Positions 1-6,706 of a stretch of 14,009 bases of DNA are shown in pieces (the stretch's first letter is position 1; every line of letters starts with the position of its first letter). The notes under the pieces were generated by a model. It was not told the origin of the DNA. It saw only the letters and a program-made list of their open reading frames with translations, and ran no database searches. The position numbers were made by a program, and so were the translations under genes. This DNA comes from Eubacterium sp. (GTDB taxonomy: Bacteria; Bacillota_A; Clostridia; Peptostreptococcales; Anaerovoracaceae), in the NCBI GenBank assembly GCA_017425345.1, contig JAFOML010000059.1, forward strand, positions 1-14,009, given 5' to 3'.

Positions 1-144
1 AAGGACGTAGCGAACGACTGCAACGGGCGCCGGGAGCTTCAGCTCCTCCGGGTTTCAGTGGGGGATTATAACCCACCACTGAAAGTCGGAAATGGAACCC
101 GCCGCCTATAGAGGCGGGGGACATCCGGCGCCCGTTATTTCGTC
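1..144 (+). other. Structured multi-hairpin element, possibly the right end / guide-RNA scaffold of an IS200/IS605 (TnpB) element
   Basis: A perfect 12-bp inverted repeat (AACGGGCGCCGG at 22-33, CCGGCGCCCGTT at 125-136) encloses three hairpins. These are GGAGC/GCTCC with a TTCA loop (33-46), TTTCAGTGG/CCACTGAAA (53-61 with 76-84, extended by GGG/CCC around a bulged A), and CCGCCT/AGGCGG with an ATAG loop (102-117). The last hairpin followed by GGGGACAT resembles right ends of IS200/IS605 elements, where the tnpB 3' end overlaps its guide-RNA scaffold. An open frame on the plus strand runs from the window edge to a TAG at 109-111 and could be such a C-terminus, but I do not recognise its residues. 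Against this reading, the closing arm lies where a guide would normally start. Neither strand has a convincing T-run, so it is not a plain terminator for the convergent surface-protein gene. Confidence 0.35.
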
Positions 145-2190
145 TTATTTCACCTTGACCTTGAAGGTAACCGTCTTCTGACCGGCCTTGTACTGATCGG
201 TTCCGGCAGCCGCAACGACTACCTCGACCTTGTAGGTTCCCTTCTTGAGACCCTTCTTAACAGTCACTTTGCCCGTCTTCTTGGCGATCGTGATCTTCTT
301 GTTGCCGCTCTTCTTGGTGTAGGTTACAGCACCCTCTGCCTTCTTGACCGTCAGGACTTTGCCCACAGCCAGTGTCTGCGCCTTTTTCTTCAGCTTCGCA
401 GCCTTGACCGTCGCAGTCTTCGCCTTCACGGTCATCGGCTGCTCTTCCTGCTCAAGCTGCGGTACCACGATGTCTTCTGCCTTGATCTCTGTGGTTCCTG
501 CTTCGTCGCTGTAGAGGGTATGGCAGTTTTCGCATTCCCAGTGCTCGGTGCTTCCTGCAGCTGTGTAGCTTGCCGGAACGGCATCACGGTGGACGATCTT
601 ATGTCCGGTCGCCGGGAGCAGCGGAGACTCGATCTCGATTCTGCTGTCATCGTTGCTGAAATATTTGTCACAGCAGGAGCAGTAGATGCAGGCTTTGCTG
701 TAGCCGTCCTTGGTGCAGGTCGCAGCCACCTTCTTGAGTGCCTTCTTATTATGCATCACAACGGCGTCCTGCGTAGTCTCGAAGCAGCCGAATTCGTCCT
801 TGTAATACTTGTCGTTTGCTTCGTCATACCAGTATTCATAGTTGCCGTGCTCTTTGCCGGATACCGGCTTCTGCTCGACCTTGGTGAGACCGGTCTTGGG
901 CTCGAAGCTCTTAAGGGATTCGGAATCGATCGTGACCAGACGGTTGAACCAGTTTCCGCTTCCGAAAGCAAACATCACGAACTGCAGCGGCTTGTCCAGG
1001 GACTTGACCGGAACATCCGTGTAGACGGTTCCGTCATACTTGTAGCCGTAGTTATAGTCGACCGGCTTGAGCCAGCCTGCTTCTCCGGCTGCCAGCGCTT
1101 CATCTTCGGTTCCTGCATAGATATACGGATAGGAGGAAGCTCTCTGCTCGATCTCAAGTCTTGCAGTCATTTTTCCGTCCTCGACCTTCAGGATGAGCGG
1201 ATTTTCCTCATCCAGATCAAAACCTACCGTGTCTGCTTCCGCAGTATAATATCCATCCGCCGGGATGATATCGTCTGAAGTATCCGGCTGCGGCAGTACC
1301 GGTTCCGGATCGTCTTTCTGACCCTGCGCGGCCTTGTCAAGGCTCTGGCCTACGCTGTCGATGATTGCCTTGGAAGTGATGGTAGCGGCCGTGACGGTGT
1401 CAACGCCTTCGACTCCGTTCTTTGCGATGATCTGCTCTTTCAGGCCAACGCCGTTCTTCGCCGGCATCGGATCGATATGGTAAGTGTCATAATTACCCTC
1501 TACCAGATAGTTATAGCTTGCATCGGTCACATTGTGTCCTTCCATAGCCCACAGCAGATAGTTAAAGTCCGATGATGTGTTCGCCATGATCTCATTCGGA
1601 TCCTGGGTGTACGCAACATCCGCGATCTTTCCGTTCTTGATCTGGATGGTTACCGGCAGCTCATAATCATTGCTCGGATAAGATGCCCCCTGCTGGATCG
1701 ATCCGTCGCTCTTTTCTTTCCATCCGTACTCGGCTCTTTTGGTGCTTACGGTTGTCGTGTAGAAGCCGTCCGTATAGACACGGGTCAGATTCGCCGGATC
1801 GAGAGTTACAGTACAGGTGTAATCGACCTCATGCGGTGCTGACATCGCTGTCGTCGTCCCGGAAAGGACAAACTGCTCCCCGATCACTACCGGGACAGCA
1901 AACGTGGAACCGGATTCACTCTCGATCTTCTCACATGTCACATCACCGACTCTGGCTGTCGTGTAATTCTTGCTGCTGAAATTGATCTCAGCGACCGCAT
2001 TTCCTCCGGAAATATGAACGACATCACAGGACAGTTCCACTTTTCCGGTGCCCCCTGCCCATTCAAATGACGGCACGTAATTCCCATCCGGGATCGCTGC
2101 CGTATCCTCTGCGTATGCCATGACAGACATAGCGCACATTGCCGCGAGTGCCATCAGCACTACGAGCACACTGCAAAAAACTTTCTTCAT
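145..2190 (-). CDS. Large secreted FMN_bind surface protein with Ig-like and cysteine-pair domains
   Basis: This is a 681-residue exported protein. The start ATG has a strong AAGGAGG site. Residues 1-27 form a signal peptide with a likely cleavage after AYA. Residues 33-132 and 309-432 look like two copies of one beta-rich domain, starting DGNY and DGYY. Such domains accompany FMN_bind domains in Clostridia surface proteins and loosely recall NEAT-type modules; that homology is inference. Residues 139-287 hold an FMN_bind domain whose motif is D264-TVTAAT-270, a variant of the usual D-x-x-[ST]-G-A-[ST] site where ApbE attaches FMN to the final Thr/Ser. Residues 480-580 carry cysteines (492, 501, 504, 506, 507, 553, 556) in the C-x2-C ...YF/LYSD pattern of Firmicutes surface repeats. 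Residues 585-681 form a lysine-rich Ig-like domain. No sorting or lipobox signal is seen. It lies 87 bases after the Fe-S gene without a clear promoter, so it is probably in the same regulon, perhaps the outermost component. Confidence 0.85.
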   Translation of the reverse strand: MKKVFCSVLVVLMALAAMCAMSVMAYAEDTAAIPDGNYVPSFEWAGGTGKVELSCDVVHISGGNAVAEINFSSKNYTTARVGDVTCEKIESESGSTFAVPVVIGEQFVLSGTTTAMSAPHEVDYTCTVTLDPANLTRVYTDGFYTTTVSTKRAEYGWKEKSDGSIQQGASYPSNDYELPVTIQIKNGKIADVAYTQDPNEIMANTSSDFNYLLWAMEGHNVTDASYNYLVEGNYDTYHIDPMPAKNGVGLKEQIIAKNGVEGVDTVTAATITSKAIIDSVGQSLDKAAQGQKDDPEPVLPQPDTSDDIIPADGYYTAEADTVGFDLDEENPLILKVEDGKMTARLEIEQRASSYPYIYAGTEDEALAAGEAGWLKPVDYNYGYKYDGTVYTDVPVKSLDKPLQFVMFAFGSGNWFNRLVTIDSESLKSFEPKTGLTKVEQKPVSGKEHGNYEYWYDEANDKYYKDEFGCFETTQDAVVMHNKKALKKVAATCTKDGYSKACIYCSCCDKYFSNDDSRIEIESPLLPATGHKIVHRDAVPASYTAAGSTEHWECENCHTLYSDEAGTTEIKAEDIVVPQLEQEEQPMTVKAKTATVKAAKLKKKAQTLAVGKVLTVKKAEGAVTYTKKSGNKKITIAKKTGKVTVKKGLKKGTYKVEVVVAAAGTDQYKAGQKTVTFKVKVK

Positions 2191-2238
2191 GCATTTCCTC
2201 CTTAGTCATGAAATCTTATAACGTTCTATATATGCAGA

Positions 2239-2267
2239 AGTCCTGCGCTGCTGTGGACCGCAGGACT
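2239..2267 (-). terminator. Perfect hairpin between the Fe-S gene and the surface-protein gene
   Basis: AGTCCTGCG (2239-2247) pairs perfectly with CGCAGGACT (2259-2267) around an 11-base loop. It sits just after the stop codon of the 4Fe-4S gene. On the minus strand it is followed by TTCTGCATATA rather than a T-run. It is therefore a weak terminator, or a processing/stability hairpin that lowers expression of the downstream surface-protein gene. I saw no good promoter between it and the next start codon. Confidence 0.45.
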
Positions 2268-2277
2268 CCACATCATA

Positions 2278-3114
2278 TCAAATGACGAAAAGCAGCAGGA
2301 TCAGCAGACCGGCCGCCTGCGCAATGACCGCTGCCGTGGATCCGGTATCCACCGGGATCCCTCCGCTTGCGATGCTGTTTCTCGGGCATCCGGCAGCACA
2401 CTTTCCGCATCGGATGCACTCGCCGTTCCGGATCTCATCCTCACCCAGCTTCAGCGATACCGGACAGTTTTTCCGGCAGATCTGACATCCCGGGATGCAC
2501 TTCTCCGTTTCTCTGCGGAGCTGACCGGTCGGAAGAAGCGGCATCAGGCTGAAGATCGCGCCAAGCGGGCACAGGAACTGGCAGAAAAACCGTTCCACAC
2601 AGGCCATTCCGAGGACGATCCAGAACAGCAGGACGCATGCGACTGCGTACTCCTTTCCCGGCAGCTGCCCTGCGCGCAGCAGAGAAAAGGCTGTCCAGGG
2701 GCTGTTCTGATTGATCACGCCGGTCATGCCGATAAAGCAGAGCGCTAAGACCCCTGCCAGCACAATGTACTTGATGCACTGCAGGTACCGAATGACTCCC
2801 GGCGGCAGCGCCGGACGCTTCTTTCCCATGCGGTGAAGCAGCGCGTCGGTACCCTGGTAGATCCAGTCACCCACCGATCCGAACGCGCACGCATAGCCGC
2901 AGAAAAACCTGCCAAAGACTACGGTAAACACCAGCAGGATCACAAGGATCCGCGCAAATTCAGTCCACTCCAGCACAGCGCCCTGCGAGAAGGCCTCAAA
3001 CACGCCCTTTGCGGCTGTAAACGCACTTGCGAACGCTTCCGGGCACAGAAGGAAGAAAACTGCCTGAATGACGATGCGAACTGCCTTCTGCGCTTTCATT
3101 CTCTTTCTGCCCAT
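2278..3114 (-). CDS. Polytopic 4Fe-4S membrane electron-transfer protein (NapH/NosR C-terminal type)
   Basis: This 278-residue membrane protein has about five hydrophobic segments (near residues 12-33, 52-72, 109-132, 153-175, 260-278). It carries two membrane-associated motifs, FFCGYACAFG and FFCQFLCPLG, matching the Fer4_5-type C-x3-C-P pattern of NapH, CcoG and NosR/PceC C-terminal domains. In the first, Ala replaces the usual Pro. Two 4Fe-4S sites follow: C-x3-C-x2-C-x3-CP and C-x2-C-x2-C-x3-CP (about 207-247). In this family the protein moves electrons between a cytosolic donor and extracytosolic partners, here most likely the neighbouring FMN_bind proteins. Its start overlaps the stop of the upstream small FMN_bind gene by one base (TGATG), which indicates translational coupling, and a GGAGG site lies inside that gene's end. 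Exact partner and direction of electron flow are inference. Confidence 0.85.
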   Translation of the reverse strand: MGRKRMKAQKAVRIVIQAVFFLLCPEAFASAFTAAKGVFEAFSQGAVLEWTEFARILVILLVFTVVFGRFFCGYACAFGSVGDWIYQGTDALLHRMGKKRPALPPGVIRYLQCIKYIVLAGVLALCFIGMTGVINQNSPWTAFSLLRAGQLPGKEYAVACVLLFWIVLGMACVERFFCQFLCPLGAIFSLMPLLPTGQLRRETEKCIPGCQICRKNCPVSLKLGEDEIRNGECIRCGKCAAGCPRNSIASGGIPVDTGSTAAVIAQAAGLLILLLFVI

Positions 3115-3530
3115 CAGTTCGCGCCTCCTACCAGTGCATTGTCAACAGCCTCCAGGATGCCGCGCGATGACATCGTCGCGCCGCTCACGGTATCGACGCC
3201 GTCAGTTCCCTGCTTCGCAACGATGTCTTCCAGCACCTGCTCCGCGAGAGCCAGATACGCTTCGTCATCCTGCGTCTCCGTGACCCGGGCCTCCGTGATG
3301 CGGCCGTCCTGCACCGTCACGGAAACGGTCAGATCCCCGCCGTACCCGGTGCCGGTACCGGTATAGACGCCGTCCTTATATCTGCCGGCAGCTTCTGCTT
3401 CTGCCAAGGCTTTTTCTTTTTCTTCGAGCGCGGTGCGCGCCTCAGAGAGCGACCTTGCCTGGGTCTGGTAGAGGAACAAAATCACCACCGCCAGCAACAC
3501 CCCCGCCGCTTTGATCCAATTCATTCTCAT
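3114..3530 (-). CDS. Small membrane-anchored FMN_bind protein
   Basis: This is a 138-residue extracytosolic flavoprotein. An uncleaved signal anchor spans residues 6-22, an alanine/glutamate-rich coiled coil follows (27-48), and one FMN_bind domain fills residues 50-136. The domain begins DGVYTGTGTGYGG and contains D113-TVSGAT-119, a canonical ApbE flavinylation site with Thr119 as the predicted FMN-linked residue. It resembles a stripped-down RnfG/NqrC domain. The start is MRMN, with a second ATG two codons on; AGGAAAG is the likely binding site. It lies 10 bases after the triple-FMN gene and overlaps the Fe-S gene start, so it probably links the membrane Fe-S protein to the longer flavoprotein. 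Confidence 0.88.
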   Translation of the reverse strand: MRMNWIKAAGVLLAVVILFLYQTQARSLSEARTALEEKEKALAEAEAAGRYKDGVYTGTGTGYGGDLTVSVTVQDGRITEARVTETQDDEAYLALAEQVLEDIVAKQGTDGVDTVSGATMSSRGILEAVDNALVGGAN

Positions 3531-3540
3531 TCGTTCTTTC

Positions 3541-5190
3541 CTATAGCAGTCCGGCCTCTTGCAGCGCTTGTCTGACCGCTTCCCGGATTCCGTTCGAGCT
3601 CATCGTAGCTCCGGAAACCGCATCGACGTCCCAGGTCTGATTCTGCACCATCTTCGGGATGATCTTCTTGGCTTTAAACCAGTACTTTTTGCCTTCCTGT
3701 TCTCCCTCTGCTTCGATCTCCAGAATGCGGCTGTTTTCGATTGTTACCTCACAGATGACCGGGCCTCCGTAGCCCTGGCCTTTGCCCGTGAAGGTTCCGC
3801 TGATCCCCTGCGCTTCTTCGCCGGAACCGCTGACCCGGATCAGCACAGAGGCAGACGCCTCTTCATACTCCTCTGTCTCCGGCGCGGTCACCGTGATGCG
3901 GGCAGAACCCGTTCCCTTGATCGTCACCGTGCCGTTCTCATTAACCGAAGCTGTTTCCGGCGCATCCGAAGCGTAGGCAAGCGCTGCGCCGCTTTCCGCG
4001 GAAGCGTTCAGCTCGATCACCTTCCCGATATCCTCTTCCGTAAGCTCCAGCTGGGATTCACAGCCGGCGATCGTGACCGTCTGCTCTTTCCGGACCACGA
4101 TAACCTTGACGGTCTTCGCCGCTTTCTTATACTTATCACTTTTTGCTGCGCGAATCCGGATCTTTGCCGTACCCGCATGAAGCCCTGTAACCGTTCCCTT
4201 CCGGTCTACCGATGCGACAGACGGATCTGTCGATCGATACGTCAGCTTTGTCTCTGCCTTTGCTTTGAGGGAGACTGTCCGTCCAACCGTCACCTCGTAT
4301 TCTTCGTCCGCGGTACAGATCGTCTGCGCCTTCCGGCCTTTGCTTGCCGCCTTGTTCAGCGCGCTGATCACCGCGTTCATAATGCCGTTCGAGCTGTATG
4401 TGGCGCCCGAGACCGCATCGACCTTCGGATTCTGCGCCTTGATGATTCGTCCTTTCACCGCCTGCGCGCGGTTCCAGTAGGAAGAAGTCTCATGCTTCCC
4501 GCTCGTCTGGATGCTGGTGATCTTTCCATTCCGGATCGTCACTTTCACAGAAACCGTACCGCCAAATCCTCTGGCGCTGCCGGTGTACGTTCCGTCATTC
4601 CAGCCTCCTGCCGGCTTCTGATAACTCACTTTTTTCTGTACGGGTTTGGAGACGGAAGCTGCGCGTGCCTTCTCCAGGCTGACGTTTCCTTTTCCCCCCG
4701 CCTTTTTGATCGCAGCAGCTGCCGCAGCCTTGATTCCGTTCGAGCTGAGCGTTGCGCCCGTGATCCCGTCCACATCGGCGCTGGAAGCTTGTACAATGGA
4801 CTTTGTCACCTGTTCCGCCCGGTGGAGAAATGCCGGCGTCTCGTCCGGCGCGCTGACGACCTCAAGCCCCGTGACCCGGCCGCCCTTTACCGTCAGCTTC
4901 ACGGTGATGCCGCCGCCGTACCCGACACCGGTGCCGTAGTAGACGCCGTCCTTCAGATCGGTCTCCGCCTGTCCTTGCTTTGCCGCAGCAGGCGCAGCAG
5001 CAGGCTCTTGCTCCATCTTATCCGATTGTTCGCTGGCTTCCTGCGCGGCCTGGATCTGTCTGTCCAGGTCCAGTGCCTGCGCACCAAGCTGCGATGTATT
5101 CTGGATGATGCCCGCGTATGCGCACACTGCGAGCATTACGACTGCGAGGCAGTGGGACAGCGCGATCCAGATGTTCGTTTTCTTCTTCAT
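3541..5190 (-). CDS. Anchored multi-flavin protein with three FMN_bind domains and two Ig-like repeats
   Basis: A 549-residue exported protein. Residues 7-28 form a signal anchor, followed by an Ala/Gln/Glu-rich linker (35-75). FMN_bind domain 1 spans 79-164 (DGITGAT, 141-147), domain 2 spans 196-283 (DAVSGAT, 258-264), and domain 3 spans 460-548 (DAVSGAT, 523-529). Each carries the D-x-x-[ST]-G-A-T site for covalent FMN attachment by ApbE, so up to three flavins are expected. Between domains 2 and 3 are two Big_2-like Ig modules (about 290-367 and 368-455), probably a spacer reaching into the cell wall. Multi-FMN_bind proteins are known components of extracytosolic electron transfer. The gene is first after the cobalamin riboswitch and its terminator. 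No clear Shine-Dalgarno lies directly before the ATG, an upstream in-frame TAG blocks a longer start, and the next Met is inside the anchor. Confidence 0.88.
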   Translation of the reverse strand: MKKKTNIWIALSHCLAVVMLAVCAYAGIIQNTSQLGAQALDLDRQIQAAQEASEQSDKMEQEPAAAPAAAKQGQAETDLKDGVYYGTGVGYGGGITVKLTVKGGRVTGLEVVSAPDETPAFLHRAEQVTKSIVQASSADVDGITGATLSSNGIKAAAAAAIKKAGGKGNVSLEKARAASVSKPVQKKVSYQKPAGGWNDGTYTGSARGFGGTVSVKVTIRNGKITSIQTSGKHETSSYWNRAQAVKGRIIKAQNPKVDAVSGATYSSNGIMNAVISALNKAASKGRKAQTICTADEEYEVTVGRTVSLKAKAETKLTYRSTDPSVASVDRKGTVTGLHAGTAKIRIRAAKSDKYKKAAKTVKVIVVRKEQTVTIAGCESQLELTEEDIGKVIELNASAESGAALAYASDAPETASVNENGTVTIKGTGSARITVTAPETEEYEEASASVLIRVSGSGEEAQGISGTFTGKGQGYGGPVICEVTIENSRILEIEAEGEQEGKKYWFKAKKIIPKMVQNQTWDVDAVSGATMSSNGIREAVRQALQEAGLL

Positions 5191-5216
5191 TCGATCTATC
5201 GTAATGCTTTCTAAAC

Positions 5217-5247
5217 AATAAAAAGGCGCGGCATTCTCTGCCGCGCC
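5217..5247 (-). terminator. Intrinsic terminator of the cobalamin riboswitch expression platform
   Basis: On the minus strand, GGCGCGGCA (5247-5239) pairs perfectly over 9 bp with TGCCGCGCC (5233-5225) around a GAGAA loop. It is followed by TTTTTATTG. The hairpin lies between the aptamer and the start codon at 5190, the position expected for a riboswitch that stops transcription when ligand binds. It may also end transcripts reading through from the alcohol dehydrogenase gene. Confidence 0.85.
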
Positions 5248-5271
5248 CTAAATGTCCATCAGAAAATCATC

Positions 5272-5303
5272 TGCACTCTTTTCGGATTGCACTCTTTTCG
5301 GAT
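5272..5303. repeat. Perfect 16-bp tandem duplication in the riboswitch platform
   Basis: TGCACTCTTTTCGGAT occurs twice head to tail (5272-5287 and 5288-5303) without a mismatch. It lies between the B12 aptamer and the terminator hairpin, where an antiterminator or spacer would be expected. A recent duplication by slippage is the simplest explanation. Confidence 0.9.
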
Positions 5304-5333
5304 TCTCCAGAAACGGGTAGAGAAATAGTCCGT

Positions 5334-5506
5334 CATTTCAAGCAGGTCTCCTGACTGAAGGTCCATTGTCTGCAGCTCCCTTCTCATGCCCATCAGGCAC
5401 AATGGTTCTTAGATGCAGACGGCACCTATCACAGTAGCTCGTCTGTACAGGAATCTCACCTGTTTCCCTTTTCACCTTCGGCGATCAGCCTCCGGCACTT
5501 GAAATG
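5334..5506 (-). promoter_or_regulatory. Cobalamin (B12) riboswitch aptamer
   Basis: Read on the minus strand, the segment has the landmarks of the cobalamin class: GGTGAAAAGGGAAAC near the 5' side, GCTACTGTGATA in the core, and the B12 box AGTCAGGAGACCTGC near the 3' end. A perfect 9-bp P1 helix closes it, CATTTCAAG (5506-5498) with CTTGAAATG (5342-5334). The aptamer is followed by an intrinsic terminator and then the multi-flavin gene on the same strand. In this class with a terminator, ligand binding normally reduces expression, so the operon should be on when cobalamin is scarce. Confidence 0.93.
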
Positions 5507-5531
5507 TGTATTCGTATTCAAAACCGTTTCA

Positions 5532-5560
5532 ATTATATTACGGAGTTCCTCATCTGTAAA
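5532..5560 (-). promoter_or_regulatory. Sigma-A-type promoter for the riboswitch operon
   Basis: On the minus strand TTTACA (5560-5555) lies 17 bases from TATAAT (5537-5532), close to consensus. Transcription would start near 5525, about 20 bases before the riboswitch P1 helix. This gives the flavoprotein operon its own promoter just after the alcohol dehydrogenase stop codon. Confidence 0.7.
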
Positions 5561-5571
5561 GCTAAAAATGC

Positions 5572-6684
5572 TTAGAATTCAATGATATAGCGTCCCATAT
5601 TATTTCCGTTCGGGTCGTGGAACGCATCAAACGCCACGTTGATGTCTTCCAGCGCGATTTTATCTATGACCATGCTGTCCAGCTCGTACTGTCCCTTCAG
5701 GTACATCTCCGCGATGCGCGGGAAATCGTTGAACGGATTGACGTCCCCGTAGAAGCTTCCGCGCAGCACTTTCCCGAACCGGTGGAATCCGCCGGATGGC
5801 AGCGAGATGCTCTTTCCTTCCGGGTAAGCACCGACGATGACGATGGTCGCGCCCTTGCGGGCACATCTCCATGCCATATTCCCTACGTTGACGTTACCGG
5901 TGCAGTCGATCGCAGCCTCTACACCGAGGCCGCCCGTCATATCTTTGATTGCCTGAGGAACATCCTCTACAGAAAGAGTGTTCAGTGTGTCCGTCGCGCC
6001 GTAAGCCTTGGCCTTGGCCAGATTATCATCCTTGATGTCGCAGGCGATGATCTGACTCGCGCCAGCCATGCGCGCGCCCTGGATCGCATTCGTTCCCACA
6101 GCGCCGAGACCGAAGATCGCGACGGAAGAACCCGGCTCCACTTTGGCTGCGCGGACGGCAGCGCCATAACCGGTCGCAACGCCGCAGCCAATCATGCAGG
6201 CGATATCCATCGGCATTTCCTTCGGAACGACGACGCAGCTCATCTGCGGTACGACCGCGTATTCCGCGAAGGTAGAAAGCAGGGACATGTGATAGGCCTG
6301 TTTGTCGCCCAGATGCAGGCGGGAGGTCCCATCCATGAGCGTCCCTCCGAACATGGGTCCGAATGCAGCCTCGCAGAGATGCGGCTTGCCGGCGCGGCAG
6401 TATGCACATGTACCGCAGTACGGCAGCCAGCTCAGGACCACGCGGTCACCCGGCTTGCATGTCGTGACTTCCGATCCGACTTCGACAACTTCGCCTGCGC
6501 CCTCATGTCCGAGGATCTGAGGAATCGGGGTCGTCGGGTCGTTCAGTGTATTCAGATCGCTGTGGCAGACAGCGGTGGCAAGGATCTTTACCAGCACCTC
6601 TGTCGACTTAGGCGGATCCAGCGTAACTTCTTTGATTTCCAGCGGCTTTCCGACGCCGGTCATTACAGCGGCTTTCATCTTCAT
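5572..6684 (-). CDS. Zinc-dependent NAD-type alcohol dehydrogenase (MDR family, class III-like)
   Basis: A 370-residue cytosolic medium-chain dehydrogenase, full length for the family. Catalytic zinc ligands are visible as Cys40 (AVCHSD), His60-Glu61 (GHEGAGE) and Cys167. The structural zinc site is Cys90, 93, 96 and 104 (CGTCAYCRAGKPHLC). The Rossmann motif is GLGAVG (192-197), and Asp216 after the second strand favours NAD over NADP. It would interconvert an alcohol and an aldehyde; the substrate cannot be read from sequence. The start is MKMK after AAAGGAG. It is the last gene of the YitT-lyase-ALDH-ADH operon, 22 bases after the aldehyde dehydrogenase, which suggests they act on successive intermediates. 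No terminator directly follows its stop. Confidence 0.9.
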   Translation of the reverse strand: MKMKAAVMTGVGKPLEIKEVTLDPPKSTEVLVKILATAVCHSDLNTLNDPTTPIPQILGHEGAGEVVEVGSEVTTCKPGDRVVLSWLPYCGTCAYCRAGKPHLCEAAFGPMFGGTLMDGTSRLHLGDKQAYHMSLLSTFAEYAVVPQMSCVVVPKEMPMDIACMIGCGVATGYGAAVRAAKVEPGSSVAIFGLGAVGTNAIQGARMAGASQIIACDIKDDNLAKAKAYGATDTLNTLSVEDVPQAIKDMTGGLGVEAAIDCTGNVNVGNMAWRCARKGATIVIVGAYPEGKSISLPSGGFHRFGKVLRGSFYGDVNPFNDFPRIAEMYLKGQYELDSMVIDKIALEDINVAFDAFHDPNGNNMGRYIIEF

Positions 6685-6706
6685 GGTTCATTCTCCTTTC
6701 CGGGAA

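Noticed and set aside
2278..5190. Part of an Rnf or Nqr complex
   Set aside because: FMN_bind and Fe-S motifs overlap with RnfG/NqrC and related parts, but no RnfA, C, D or E-type genes are present and the Fe-S protein is NapH/NosR-like.
3559..5214. Long plus-strand open frame (551 codons) opposite the triple-FMN gene
   Set aside because: It is a codon-bias shadow. The minus frame has clear FMN_bind and Ig domains and an anchor, while the plus frame is Arg/Leu/Asp-rich with no recognisable motif and runs through the riboswitch gene start.
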